From NCBI RefSeq assembly GCF_003369915.1, contig NW_022881614.1, forward strand, positions 27,783,326 through 27,847,325: DNA of 64,000 nucleotides. Reading direction: 5' to 3'. Source of the DNA: Drosophila miranda (Eukaryota > Arthropoda > Insecta > Diptera > Drosophilidae). Each line of letters starts with the position of its first letter. The stretch's first letter is position 1. Made by a program: the position numbers and the translations under genes. This document shows, one piece after another, positions 21,052 to 32,870 of the stretch. The notes under the pieces were generated by a model that searched no databases, was not told where the DNA came from, and worked only from the letters and a program-made list of their open reading frames with translations.

Positions 21052-24032
21052 AATGAAGAGGCGAGTAATAATAAAAAAGGTAAAAATAAGCGTTAAAATG
21101 ATAATAAATCGTAAAGTACTAAGCGTAATAAGCTTTTTTGGTAAAAATGAATGAAAATGTTAATGCGGTAGGTGTATTATTGAGTAACCAGATACAGATA
21201 TAAAATATTCTCTTGCCACTCGCAGAAAAAGGTCGCCGTCAAGCGCTCGTCCGTTTCCGTGGATCAGCTGGATCCTGGCCAGCCAAGATACAGTTATGCG
21301 GGACGCATGCAGGAGCTGATAGAGGGCTACAATTCCGCGGTCCAGTTGTTGGTGCCCAAGTGGAGCTGGTTCTTCTACCCCGGATATCTCACATACGCTG
21401 TCTATTGGCGCTATGCCAAATATTACAAGGGCAAGTTTCATTTAACGCCTATACCGAATCGCCTCTACGAACTGCTCATTAAAAATGAGTTGATCAAGTC
21501 GGAGCACCTGGTATTCGCCAGCCAGGATGTGTACGATAGCTATGCCGAGTCGCCAGATGTTAACTTTGTCAACCTGATTATCCGCGGCGGAAGTGGAACG
21601 GCAAAGCAGACAACAGGCCACAATGCAACGCCTCAAACGGTCATTAAACAAATTCTGCAAGAGGCTCCACACACAATAGTGGCGCAGATATTGCCCGTAG
21701 CCCAGTGTCAAGGTAACCGGATCTATGTCCAGGTACGTTTTGCTTGTTCACCAATAAATTTGAGTAGATAATTTAAAGACCCTTTCTTTTTTTTTCTTTC
21801 TTTCTCTGGTAGGAAAACTTCTATAGCAATGTTTTGGACCGGTTTCGCATTCGATCCAACTGCTGGATCAAACTGGAACATTTCGCCGATGAACAACCCA
21901 TAACCGCCATAGCCACCAAGGCTCATGTGTATATGCTAAGCAATCCCCACGAGCTGCCTGCTGAGGTGACGGAGCTGATCCTAAGCAACTACTTTAATAC
22001 GCCGCGTCTGCTGCATCGTGGCCACACCTATCGCATCGAGGTGAACGCCAAACTGGTGGGCACTGACGCCTACGCCCATTATTATCTGATATTCGCGTAT
22101 CTGCGGCACGTCCACTTTCGCTGCATTCATCTTGAGACAAAGGGCAGCGAGTTCGAGCTACAGGCGGTGGTGGCGAAGGGTCTTAGCAATCTGGTGCAAG
22201 ATCCGCGTGCCCACAACTTCCTGCCACGACAAGTACTGGACAACTTTGCCATCGTTGAGAACTATCCGAGTGGGCTTCGAAAGTCGTACCAGTTGCTGAG
22301 ATCATCGGTGGACGCGTTTCTGCCCAAGATGTCGGCCTGCTTATCTTCCAAGCACATCTTTCCGGTGTTTCTACTGCAGGGTGAGCGGGGATCTGGCAAA
22401 ACGAAGCTCATAAATGCCGTTGCCCAGGAGCTCGGCATGCACTTGTATGGAGCAGACTGTGCCGAGATCGTCTCGCAGGTACCTTCGCACACGGAGATGA
22501 AGCTGAAGGCGGTCTTCGCCAAAAGTCAAGTCTGTGAGCCGCTTTGATCTGTTTCCATAATTTCGAGGTACGTACAGCCGTTACTAATAGGGCGAGAGAG
22601 ACTAATCTAATAATATATTCTTTTTCAGATATTTGGCATCGACAACGAAGGCAACGAGGACCTGAGACTGCTGTCGGCCTTCCAAGTCCAGGTTCAAGAG
22701 CTGTTCTCTCGCGAACGAAAGCATCCTGTTGTTGTAGTGGCTCTGACCAGCGACAAGCACCTAAAGCCCATGATTCAGAGCATGTTTCTGGAGATAATCA
22801 GCATTGAGATGCCAAGCAAAGAAGAGCGATTTGAGATCCTACGGTGGATGCACGCCCGCGAGACCTTCTACGATGTGATATACAATCAGAAGGCAATCGA
22901 CCGTTTTCCCCTATTCCCGAGAGAAAATCAATCACAGTTCATGTCGAGGCTGTGTCCTAGTTGGCGAGAGACTGTGGGCGTGCTGCAGGAGGTGGCAGCC
23001 AAATCACAGGGATTCCTTCTGGGTGACCTGCAATTGCTCTACGACAGCGCCGTTCGCATGAAGAGCCGACAAAGGCTGGGCAGGAGCTCCCTTGACCTAT
23101 CCCACTTTTCCAAGAACTTGAGCGACATGCAGAGCTCCTTTGCCGATAGTTTGGGTGCGCCAAAGGTGCCGAAAGTCTATTGGTCGGATATTAGCGGTCT
23201 GGCCAAACTGAAGGATGAGATTCAGAGCAGCATTGGACTGCCCCTAAAGCACGTTCACCTCATGGGCAAGAACCTACGGCGCTCAGGCATTCTGCTGTAC
23301 GGGCCACCTGGAACGGGCAAGACCTTGGTAGCCAAGGCCGTGGCCACTGAATGCAACCTGAGCTTCCTTTCTGTGCATGGTCCCGAGCTGCTCAACATGT
23401 ATGTGGGCCAGAGTGAACAGAATGTGCGCGAGGTCTTTTCCCGTGCTCGGTCCGCGGCCCCTTGTGTGCTCTTCCTCGATGAGCTGGACTCGTTGGCTCC
23501 GAATCGAGGTGTGGCGGGTGATTCCGGCGGTGTTATGGACCGCGTTGTGTCTCAGCTTCTGGCTGAGATGGACGGCATGAGTGATGGCGACTCCAGCAAG
23601 CCCATTTTTATACTTGCTGCCACCAATCGGCCGGACTTGATTGATCCCGCCCTGCTTCGACCCGGTCGCTTCGATAAACTCTTCTACGTGGGACCCTGCT
23701 CTACGGCCGACCACAAAGCAGCCGTGCTGCGAGCACAAACTCAGCGCCTTGCCCTGGACTCTGGCGTCAACATGGATGAGATTGCCGAGCGCCTGAAGAG
23801 CGAAATGAGCGGCGCAGACCTATACTCCATCTGCTCGAATGCCTGGCTATCGGCTGTAAGACGCACCATAGACCGGCACCTGAGTGGGATCCTGTCTGAG
23901 AAGGAACTCCTGCCTGAGACCGTAATCGTGGAGTCGGAAGACTTCACAAAGTCGTTCAACAAATTTGTGCCTTCGATAAGCAAAACGGATCTGGAGTACT
24001 TCAACAACCTTAAGGCATCCTACAGCGTTTAA
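21052..24032 (+). pseudogene. Pex6: Pex6 AAA-ATPase, single-base frameshift
   Basis: Pex6 with Pex1 extracts the Pex5 receptor from the peroxisomal membrane. Exons: a likely 27-nt first exon (21052..21078, inferred), then 21226..21732, 21813..22567 and 22629..24032, all with GT..AG borders. The N-domains fill the first half. A degenerate D1 ATPase contains GERGSGKTKL, and the D2 domain has Walker A GPPGTGKT, Walker [11 protein letters not shown] and the second region of homology ([18 protein letters not shown]). In exon 3 one base is missing near 22545: the frame reads E-P-L-stop, whereas removing one base from a CTT-TTG pair explains the shift, and the original frame resumes as ICFHNFE up to the splice donor. 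The rest is intact. A start in exon 2 cannot be excluded. A DRE lies just upstream. Confidence 0.85.
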
Positions 24033-24079
24033 TGGCCTGCCTATAGATCGTTATCTAGGTGTAGCAATTGGTTGTTCTA

Positions 24080-24447
24080 GATTTTTAAATTATTTTTTTT
24101 GAATAAAACTGTTGATAGTTCTACAAGCGAGTATTGGCTCTTTTTCTCCATTCCATGCTCCACTTTGAACCCATTTGAAGTATATAAAAGGTACGTGATA
24201 GCATTTAACCTTGGCCTTGCCAAACGAAAGTGGACACAACACCAGTGCCTGATCATCGACTGAAACCCCCCATGTAGTCTGGGAAACTACGTCGTCTGAT
24301 TCGGTCTTGCCTTCGTTTGTGGAGGAGAGGGTCAGGTGTCCGTTATCAGTTGTTCCCTGGCAGACAGCGCGCTTATCGCTATGTGGGTTTATGGACCCAA
24401 CCGAGGGGAAGCTGTTGATGCTCGTCTTTAATCTGCGGTGGATTCAG
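24080..24447 (-). other. Unidentified open stretch, possible exon remnant
   Basis: On the minus strand, about 115 codons are open without a starting ATG. The translation is gene-like in composition (e.g. KTESDDVVSQTTWGVSVDD, then LCPLSFGKAKVKC). A possible acceptor (ccgcag) precedes it near 24436. I do not recognise a family. The same DNA on the plus strand holds a TATA-like box (tatataaaag at 24181) that could serve the hydroxyacid oxidase gene, so this may be chance. Confidence 0.25.
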
Positions 24448-24531
24448 TTTGAATCTGGGCAGTGCGGCGAGAAGTGCTAACAAAAATTGTACACCATTTC
24501 CATTCACTTGTTACGTAACTTGACTGCGGAC

Positions 24532-25285
24532 ATGGCGTTGGTGTGTGTGGAGGACTTTGAGAAGAAGGCAGCAGGGAAGCTGGAAAAATATGCACTGGAC
24601 TATTACAGAAGCGGGGCAGGGGAGCAGTTTACACTGGGGCTAAATCGTGAAGCCTTCCGAAGACTACGCCTCCGTCCCAGGTGCCTGAGAGACGTTTCCC
24701 GCCTGGACATTAGCTGTTCGATCTTTGGAGAGCAAATGAAATGGCCACTTGGCATTGCACCGACTGCAATGCAGAAAATGGCTCATTCAGATGGCGAAGT
24801 GGGCAATGCAAGAGCTGCTGGAAAAGCCGGATCCATATTCATTCTCAGCACCCTCTCGACCTCCTCGACCTCTCGTCGTAAAGGGTATTTTGACTGCAGA
24901 GGACGCTGTGCTCGCCAAAGAGTTTGGCTGCGCCGGGATCATCGTGTCCAATCATGGAGCCCGCCAAATAGACACAGTCCCAGCCTCGATAGAGGCCCTT
25001 CCCGAAGTGGCGAAGGCTGTGGGCAATGACCTGCTGGTTATGCTGGATGGGGGAATGTTGCAGGGTAATGATATCTTCAAAGCCCTAGCTCTGGGAGCCA
25101 AGACTGTCTTTGTCGGTCGCCCTGCTGTCTGGGGTCTAGCGTACAACGGACAGAAGGGTGTTGAGGAAATGTTGGGTGTGCTCAGAAAGGATTTCGAAAT
25201 TACAATGGCATTGATCGGCTGCCAAACACTGAAAGATATTCAATCGTCGATGGTGGTGCATGAGTCGCTATATTCAAAGCTTTGA
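24532..25285 (+). pseudogene. FMN-dependent hydroxyacid oxidase with internal deletion
   Basis: The 5' part from Met 24532 encodes the N-terminus of a glycolate/hydroxyacid oxidase (VEDFEKKAAGKLEKYALDYY.. and WPLGIAPTAMQKMAH..), up to the ILSTLSTSS segment. The second part, in another frame, resumes at PLVVKGILTAEDA and carries the catalytic SNHGARQ block with its His and Arg, and the FMN-phosphate-binding DGGMLQGNDIFKALALGA and VGRPAVWG segments. About 110 residues of the barrel are missing between the two, and the junction near 24868 also shifts the frame. Full-length enzymes have about 360 residues. These enzymes oxidise 2-hydroxyacids to ketoacids in peroxisomes. The D. melanogaster counterpart is CG18003 as I recall. 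Confidence 0.85.
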
Positions 25286-25582
25286 GAATGGAAACAAAAC
25301 CTAGAGCCTTTAATAAAAAGTCCAGAGAAAATTCGGTTTTAAATAATTCACAACTAGAAAGAATAGAAAGAAAAGTATATTTACACATTCGAAAGGATTC
25401 AAGGACCTAGCAAATAGCAGTTAATTCGGTTGAGTTTTTGTTCAAATATATTTTCACAACCGATAGCCGATGTATATGAATCGATAAGTAATATTATCGT
25501 TGCCTAACCTATCGTTGCGCTCCCATCTCTGTGGTATAAGAAAAATAAAATTAACAAACACAAATTACATTAAAAAAATAAC

Positions 25583-26587
25583 ATGCTTAAGGGCTGGTAC
25601 TGTCAATCCCTTGCCAATCAAGAGGAGGGCGCTGTTAAGGACGAGCCTCATCAGCAGGAGAGCGATGAGGAACAGCCCGCGCGGAACATTGGCCATGCGA
25701 ACGACAGGGGAGCACCAGCAAGTTCATCTTCAGCGTCTGCAGGAACGGCGAATAATGCGAGTGCCGTAGATTACAAGGATCGTTACAAGAACTTGAAGCG
25801 AAAACTGAAGTTTCTCATTTATGTAAGGGATCGGCGAGAGTTTTTCCCACGGAATGTCATTATATTATATTATGTGCCTGCAGGAAAACGAGTACTTTCA
25901 GGATTTGCTGCACACGAATCAGCGACGCTTACTAAAGGTGTCTCGAGACCGTACTTTCCTTCTTGATCGTTTGCTGCTGTACGAGCACCCCGCCAAGGAC
26001 TCAAGTGACAGCGAGGCCACAGACAGCTCCGATTCGGAACAAGCCACGCCATCCACGTCCACAGCAGCTGGAGGCTCGCAGACACCGAAGGAGACCATTC
26101 GAAAAAAGTACAAAGAAAAGAGAGCATCCGTTGCAACTGCAACTCCGCCTCACCAGCCTACTGTTGGTGCCACTCGTGGTCGCAGACGCAAAGTATTGAC
26201 TGGAGCGCTGTCGTCAAACCACGGACAGCAGGCAGCCGGGAAACGGCAGCTGACGGCCACAGTACCTCCTTCTCAACAGCCGCTACTTTCAGCTGTCTCC
26301 CTAAGCACAGCTGAGATCACGCGTCAGTTGCAAGAGCGACGTCCGACGCCAATAGAACTTATGAGCCCAGAGTGTACTTCGGCCACTGTTCCCACAACAA
26401 TGCTCAGCGATGAAAGCCCATCTAAATGGTAAATCTTGAACGATATTTAATTTTTTTCTATGAAATATTTTACTTTTATGCCTTTGCTAGCCATCCCAAT
26501 GAAAGCTTGCACCATCTGATGGAGGACGACTCACATTCACAAGAGGTAGCCGCTGAAGAGTGCGTTGCAATGGAGTACATCACTTAA
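25583..26587 (+). CDS. INO80E/TFPT-like chromatin remodelling subunit
   Basis: Three exons (25583..25822, 25884..26428, 26491..26587) give a 293-aa protein. The conserved part spans residues 55-110, a basic coiled-coil block '[21 protein letters not shown]' continuing into [20 protein letters not shown]. That block marks the INO80E/TFPT family of INO80 complex subunits. The splice joint falls inside the block, which supports the intron. The rest is low complexity: an acidic N-terminus, a Ser/Asp-rich stretch ([15 protein letters not shown]) and a basic Pro-rich C-terminal half. A short last exon (starting [13 protein letters not shown]) ends in EYIT. All frames are open, so the gene looks intact. 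A near-DRE (AATCGATA, 25479) lies about 100 bp upstream. Confidence 0.7.
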
Positions 26588-27018
26588 TATAAAAATACAC
26601 ATTTAGGCAGGCTCCGTTTTTCATTTATTTTTGCGGATTACGTTTTCAGCCAAAACGTTTCGTTTTCGTTTTAAGGTTCTCCAGTTTTGACATATTTTTG
26701 CTGCTTGCACCAAAACAGGTTGGGTTAAAATAAAATTATTTATTAAGAAAGCAAAAGTTGAGTTACAAAAAGGTGTCACGTTTATGATAATGCATCAATA
26801 AGTCATCTACTTTTTTCCTTTTGGCAATTAAGGGTCGTTTCGTTTCATTTCGTCAACAAAAATGTTTTCGTTTTGAAAACGATTAAATCTTGCGGAATGT
26901 GAAACCGGGAGCCCCAATTTATGTGTATTTAAAAGTAAATCGAACAGCTTTTGTGCTTGTGGAAAAGGGAGCCTGGCTGATTGATAGCTATTGATAATTT
27001 CTACTAGTTGTCTTCATC
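26588..27018. other. Intergenic spacer
   Basis: This lies between two convergent genes and is AT-rich with repeated 'ttttcgtttt' runs. I see no gene or known repeat. Confidence 0.5.
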
Positions 27019-27798
27019 TTAATCAATTAAACGTACTAGTACCACATTTTCCCCTCGTATTAAGACCTGTGGCAGGTCCCGTTTTACCTGTACATTCTTT
27101 CGTTTCAAGCTCTTCACCTCTACTGTGGGAAGAACTATTCCTAAATCCCTAAGACGAGCACTGCAATCAACAGGCGCTCCACAAAGTTTCTGCTCTCCAA
27201 AATTGTATTTGCGCCGCTTCCATGTCTCTGTGCCATTCCTCAAGAGGAGATTCCACTGTTTATCGTAGGCCACCAATTCGCCTTCGACACTGCCACCTAT
27301 CTCTCGTTCCTTGCGGATTACCACCCGCACGCGGATCTTTGAATTGTTCTCTAGAGCTGGTGCGACTATGCATTTCTTCAACAGTTCTAGGGGGCCCACC
27401 GTCGTCTCCATGTATGTAAAAATATTCCGTTGATGTTTCTTGTTTACAGTGCTGACCATTGGCATTTGATGGGGCTCAAAACGACGCTGGGGAGCTTCTT
27501 CCAGAACCATCACAGACTTGGAAGTGCAAGGCAAAGAAGACTTTTGGTCTGCTTGGCCAGTTCCCGCCGACGTTCCAAATTTCTGTCTCTTGTTCAGTTG
27601 CCATACTCCAAACTTTTTAAGAGCACTCTCGAAAGCGGCTAGATTTTGATACAGCACTTTCGGAGGTACTTCTGTTATTTTATAATTTGGCTCATAGAGC
27701 GCTCGCAGTGGGTTAAAGTGTTCGCTGCATACAGGATCTGGGGCTGCTGACACTTCACGTGTTTCCGTATGCGGCTCCATAGCTTCGTTGTCATTCAT
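27019..27798 (-). CDS. Lsm11: Lsm11, U7 snRNP-specific Sm-like protein
   Basis: An intact single-exon 259-aa frame. The N-terminal part has the conserved 'FNPLRALYEPNYKI' block of Lsm11 (FLASH/processing-complex binding region). The Sm domain is split as in Lsm11: Sm1 at about residues 150-185 (KIRVRVVIRKEREIGG..VEGELVAYDKQWNLLL), a long insertion, then Sm2 near the C-terminus (VLIRGENVVLVRL). With Lsm10 and five Sm proteins it forms the U7 ring that directs 3' cleavage of replication histone pre-mRNAs in the histone locus body. The start at 27798 is followed by an acidic MNDNEAMEPH. A perfect DRE lies 101 bp upstream. No damage is seen. Confidence 0.9.
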   Translation of the reverse strand: MNDNEAMEPHTETREVSAAPDPVCSEHFNPLRALYEPNYKITEVPPKVLYQNLAAFESALKKFGVWQLNKRQKFGTSAGTGQADQKSSLPCTSKSVMVLEEAPQRRFEPHQMPMVSTVNKKHQRNIFTYMETTVGPLELLKKCIVAPALENNSKIRVRVVIRKEREIGGSVEGELVAYDKQWNLLLRNGTETWKRRKYNFGEQKLCGAPVDCSARLRDLGIVLPTVEVKSLKRKNVQVKRDLPQVLIRGENVVLVRLID

Positions 27799-27898
27799 TT
27801 TGTGGCGATTTCTTCTCTTTTTCTCTTTGTTTTGTTCTCTCTCCTTTTACAAATCAAATCACAACAATTCTGCGTGCCGGCTTGATGGCGACTACTCT

Positions 27899-27906
27899 TA
27901 TCGATA
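27899..27906. promoter_or_regulatory. DRE motif between Lsm11 and mARC copy 1
   Basis: A perfect TATCGATA. The surrounding 'cttatcgatag..ctgacagggatgga' is repeated at 29742, showing that the mARC tandem duplication included this promoter region. Confidence 0.6.
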
Positions 27907-28186
27907 GACCTGACAGGGATGGAATGCAAAAATGTATAGCCCGGAGCAGCAGATTAATAAAATAAAATGCCTGGACCTGTTTATATCAAAGAAAGGACTT
28001 ATAGGCATTTTCAAATCTATTCAAATTCTGTATATAATGAACTGGGTGGGAGCTAAGAATGCATTGCACACGATTTCTCCAGCCATCGACATGATCTACA
28101 CAAAAGAAGCTTTCGTCATCATCTAATCAGTTGAGCTTTAGGCGCAGAGAAATCAACAAGTGTGATAACAAGAAATTACAAAGAGG

Positions 28187-29491
28187 ATGGCATGTAAGTG
28201 AAAATTTGGTGAGTCACCAGTTAATCTAGAAATGAGACTTGTTTCCCTGTAGACAGCAGCTCCAGCTGGGACATTAGTCCGAAGACGCTCATCGGAGTAG
28301 GCGTTGGCTTGGCAGTGGCGGGTGGGAACGCTGCAGCGGATCAACTTATTTCCAATCAAGTCCTGTGCTTCACTTGACTCGACACCGGGCCGCGAGTACG
28401 ATTGCGATGTACTTGGTATGTCAATCAATGGAATACGCGATCGCACATTAATGCTACTCGATGAAAATAACACTATGGTGACGGCAAGAGGTTATCCCCA
28501 TATGAAGTTAATAAAGCCATGGCAAGTCTCGGACAATGGTATCATAATTAGCGCACCAGAAATGCCCGAATTGGAACTTGATTTCAAGAACTTGGAGAGT
28601 CCTGGCCAGGATTTGCGTACATCCATTTGGGGTGCCCCCGTTGATGCTAAGCTTTGTGGCGACCGGTTTAACAAGTGGTTCTCTCAGTTCATCTTGGAGA
28701 AGAACACCGGATTAAAGCTAGTGCACTATCCGTACCCAAAGCCAGTGAAGATAATTTGTGACGACTTGAAGAACATGCCCTTCATGAGACAAGAGGATTC
28801 GGTAGGTACCAACTTAAAGTGTAGATGTAAGATCCTGCTCATTGTGATGTCTTCAGTTGTATCCTCAAATTGCCTAAAGTGTAAGTGAACAAAATACTCG
28901 GCACCATTGTGCCATTGCCATTGCAAGAATCTCTTTGCCTCTCTTCCATTTTCAAGAATTCATTAATCTATTTTCATGGCAATATGTAATAATATTCATA
29001 TTTTTCTGTCAAAAATTATCCGAACAGGGAACTTTTAATGATGGGACGAGCTACATGCTCATGAATCTGTCATCGGTCGACGACCTAAACACTCGAATAA
29101 TGAATCCAGTGGAACCGCTGCAATTTCGAGGTGGCTTCGAAATAAAATGCGACGAGCACGAGCCCTATGCGGAGGACAATTGGCAATGGGTTCGCATTGG
29201 TGATGAGGCCGTTTTTCGTCAAGTAGCTCCGCGCACACTGTGCATTGTACCGAATGTTAATGACAATACAGGAAAGCGGGACGTCGAGGGCGAACCGTTG
29301 AAGACTTTGAAAAGGTTATCTACTTACCTTCACCCTCTACATAGTTACATGAAATAACTTACACTCACTCTATTTCTTTAATCAGCTATCGCTCGTTCAA
29401 CCATAGCTCCCCACTTCTGGGCATACATTTGGGTCTCCGGCAGCCAGGAAAAGTTAAGGCCAATGATGTTGTGTATGTTGGGGAAAAGTAA
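28187..29491 (+). pseudogene. mARC/MOSC molybdenum enzyme, copy 1, N-terminal deletion
   Basis: Four exons are recognisable: 28187..28193, 28253..28801, 29028..29314 and 29386..29491. They encode a mitochondrial amidoxime-reducing-component-type protein with the MOSC N-terminal barrel (GTLQRINLFPIKSC.., DRTLMLLDENNTMVTARGYPHM) and the MOSC domain (LVHYPYPKPVKI.., RIGDEAVFRQVAPRTLCIVPN). The Cys in LCIVPN corresponds to the Mo ligand as I understand the family. Relative to copy 2, about 70 bp is missing after GLAVAGG (near 28319), removing the membrane anchor (FFLYRRYLQY) and shifting the frame. Downstream exons are open and the last exon ends normally at VYVGEK. It is likely non-functional unless an internal Met (28304) is used. 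Confidence 0.85.
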
Positions 29492-29744
29492 ATCATTCTA
29501 TAATTTGTATGTAAATAATGAAGGACCCTTAGTGTTATTTAAATGAAAACTGAATTTAAATAAAAAACGACTTATAACAAAAGAAATAGTTGGAATTATT
29601 CTGATTTTATGCGGTGGTGCGCTCAGTGAGATTGATCCAGAGAATCATACAGTGTCTGAGATATGGATGATCATCAAGACAGACGTGCTAATCACGAATA
29701 CTTCATTATACGCGAATGTTATCTTCTGGATCTTCCACTACACT

Positions 29745-29752
29745 TATCGATA
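29745..29752. promoter_or_regulatory. DRE motif upstream of mARC copy 2
   Basis: A perfect TATCGATA in a block similar to 27896..27920; it is the duplicated promoter of the second mARC gene. Confidence 0.6.
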
Positions 29753-31869
29753 GCCCGCACAGGGATGGATGCACAATCCTATTGCGGGCTTTTAATTAAC
29801 AAAATAAAAGGATGTTTATTGATTTTGAAATGTAGATTCCACATTTTATTTAAAAAATCCATACATTTAATAAAATGTATCCATTCTCGTACATAAAAAT
29901 AATTGATTTGGATGAAGCAGGCTTTTCCAGCCTTCGACACGATCTGCAGAAAAGAAGTAATCTAATCAGTTGAGCTTTTGGCGCAGAGAAAGCAACAGGT
30001 GTGATAACTAAAAGAAATTTTAAGACGATGGCAAGTAAGTGAAAATAATTTGGCATGTCGACAGTAGACCAAGAAATTAGACTTGCTTCCCTGTAGACAG
30101 CAGCTCCAGCTTGGACATTAGTCCGAAGACACTCATCGGAGTGGGCGTTGGCTTGGCAGTGGTGGGAGGGGCGAGCTTTTTTCTCTACCGCCGGTATTTA
30201 CAATACAGAGATGCTATGCCACAGAAGTGGAGGCGCGTGGGAACGCTGCAGCGAATCAACTTATTTCCGGTCAAATCCAGTGCTCCACTCAACTTGACAC
30301 CAGGCCTCGAGTACGATTGCGATGTGCTTGGATTGTCATTCGAGGGAATACGCGACCGCACGCTAATGGTGCTCGACGAAAGCAACACGATGGTGACGGC
30401 ACGGGGCTATCCTCAAATGTTATTGATAAAGTCACGGAATGTCTCGGTCAATGGCCTCATATTCAGCGCCCCGGGAATGCCCGATTTGGAATTTGATTTC
30501 GAAAACTTGCAGAGTCCTGGCCAGGATTTGCATACATCCGTTTGGGGCGCACCGGTGGATGCTATGATTTGCGGCGAACGGTTTAACAAGTGGTTCTCTC
30601 AGTTCATCTTGAAGACGGAGACCGGACTGAAGCTGGTTCACTACCCTTACCCGAAGGCCGTGAAGATCATCAATCCACGATTGAAGCACATGCCCTATAT
30701 AAAGCAAGTGGATTCGGTGGGTACCAAACAGTGTTCGTGGGTACAGTCTGTGACTAATATTTATCTGTACAAAATTAACCAAGCAGGGCACCTTCAACGA
30801 TGCGACAAGCTATATGCTCATGAATCTGTCATCGGTGGCCGATCTAAACACTCGAATTAAGAATCCCGTAGATCCGCTACAATTTCGAGGTAACTTCGAA
30901 TTGAAAGCTGATGTAGACGAGCCCTATGCGGAGGATCATTGGCAATGGGTTCGCATTGGTGATGAGGCAGTTTTCCGTTCAGTGGCTCCTTGCATGCGTT
31001 GCATTCTACCGAATATTAATGTCAACACAGCGGAGCGGGACATCAACGGCGAACCGTTCAAGACTTTGAGAAGGTGGCCTCCTTAAACTCTACACAATCA
31101 CATGAAATAACTTATAATCACTCTGTTCGGAGCAGAACCCAGCCGATTAGCTGCTTGCCAAATAGCACCTAATTCTTGGCCCTCAGCCGCTTATTTTGTT
31201 TTTTACTTATGTCTATGTCACTCATTTGTTTGTTAAAGCGTTGCGCTTGCTTGCCCTGCTAAACGCTCTCTGCCAGCTCGCTCTTCGCTATCTCCGCTTT
31301 GCGTCTGCCTACCGACGTCGGCCGAGCGAAGCTGCGCTTAGCGATCGGAGCGGCAATGTAAAGGGCAGGCAAGCCACACTTGCAATTTGGATGTCACGCA
31401 TTAAAGAACATATCGTAATTTTATTTCTGCGCCGAGTTTTATTTAATTCGAAATAATTAGTCGGCCGATTGGGGATAAAAAACATTATCTCCACATAAAA
31501 TTTGGTGACCCCGACGTGATCTCTGAGTTGCAGTGTCAATTAATAATCATTCGCGATCGACATTCGTTAGCCCTAGCAAATTTTCGGCGGTTAAGCACAA
31601 TTCGGTGCTAAAACACACTTACATACACCTACATACACGCATTGCTGGCTATTAATTTCTCTGTCACGACAATTCGGTCAGTGCAGTGCGGTAGGCAGTG
31701 CAGCGAACTCACTAATACACACAAGCGGAGTACAAAGCGGAATCGGACAGCTCGCACAGCCGCACAGCTAAAGGCATTAGCTGTAATCCCTTTGCTTTCG
31801 GTTCCCACGTTTATACGTATAAAGGGTGTCTTTTTCGGTCGTGCTGAGTGACTCTTTTAAAACCTCAAC

Positions 31870-32870
31870 ATGGCAGCACCTGAGCCTACCAATGTCGCGA
31901 ACGCAGCAATGCCGAGTGATGTAGATATCTACAAGCACAAGGCCGAGTCCATCGCGCGCCAACTAAAGGCCATGGATCGCTTTCTCACCAAGGAAGAGCT
32001 TGCCGAGTTAGATGAGGCAGAACTTCAAGCTCGCTTAGAGCAAATCGAGCGAATGAATGCGGATTTCGATGCCGCTCAAACGAGCCTTGAAAGGCTGGAT
32101 TTCCTGCAGTTAGCCCATGATGCCCGACTGGACTTTTCGAATGTTTATGTGAAGGTTAGGTCCAGGCTGTCGCGGGAGTTGATGGCTGCTCGCACGGTAA
32201 AAGTCGACAATGGTGCACAAAGACCATCGTATACCAATCATCGAAAAATTCCAATATCTTCGTGGATGTCTAGATGGTGCTGCGCTGGATACGATTCGTT
32301 CCTTGGAACTTTCTAAGGAGAATTACGACAAGGCGTTGAATTTGCTAATGTTGCGATTCCGTAATAAACTGTTACATTTTCAGGCACACGTCAAGGCTAT
32401 TTTCGGGCTGCAAGGGGTGGTGAAGGGCTCAGCTATCGGCTTGCGCGCGCTCAGCGACAAAATCAATTCGCACTTGCGTGCACTTCAGACCTTGGCGACC
32501 CCGCAGGAGATTTCGGATGGGTTGCTGATTTTCATCATAGGCACGAAACTGGACCACAAAACAAAGGAGAAATGGGAAGAGAACTTGCCGACGTCAGGAT
32601 TGCCTCGGTGGTCAAGCATGGCCTCATTTTTGGAAGCGAGATGTCGGATGCTGGAGAATTTGGGATCAGCCATGGCAACAAGTCCTAGTCAACAGGTGGG
32701 AGAAGACAAACCTGTCACCCTTATCACCTCCAGTAACGACCATCCTAACCCCATATGTAACCATTGCAATTCCTCCGAGCATTACATATCTAGATGTCAG
32801 GCATTCCTGAATCTCTCTGCGTTTGAACGATACAAAGAAGCAAAGAAGAGCCGCGTTTGTGGTTGAACTG
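31870..32870 (+). pseudogene. BEL gag, frameshifted
   Basis: It begins at Met 31870 with a coiled-coil Gag N-terminus (KAESIARQLKAMDRFLTKEE..). An internal deletion and frame change at about 32210..32240 leads to the conserved 'IEKFQYLRGCLDGAALDTIRSL' block. A zinc knuckle CNHCNSSEHYISRC follows at about 32758. A last shift at about 32860 joins to the next frame (CLNCLNKGHELQRC). The protein is therefore not made as one chain here. Confidence 0.8.

Noticed and set aside
24455-24480. Tubulin-like 'SGQCGEK' translation upstream of the hydroxyacid oxidase
   Set aside because: Only a few residues match and the surrounding sequence has no tubulin similarity; chance.
31196-31456. 86-aa frame present in both LTRs of the BEL element (also 34132)
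   Set aside because: It lies wholly within the LTR and is preserved by LTR identity, not evidently by coding constraint.
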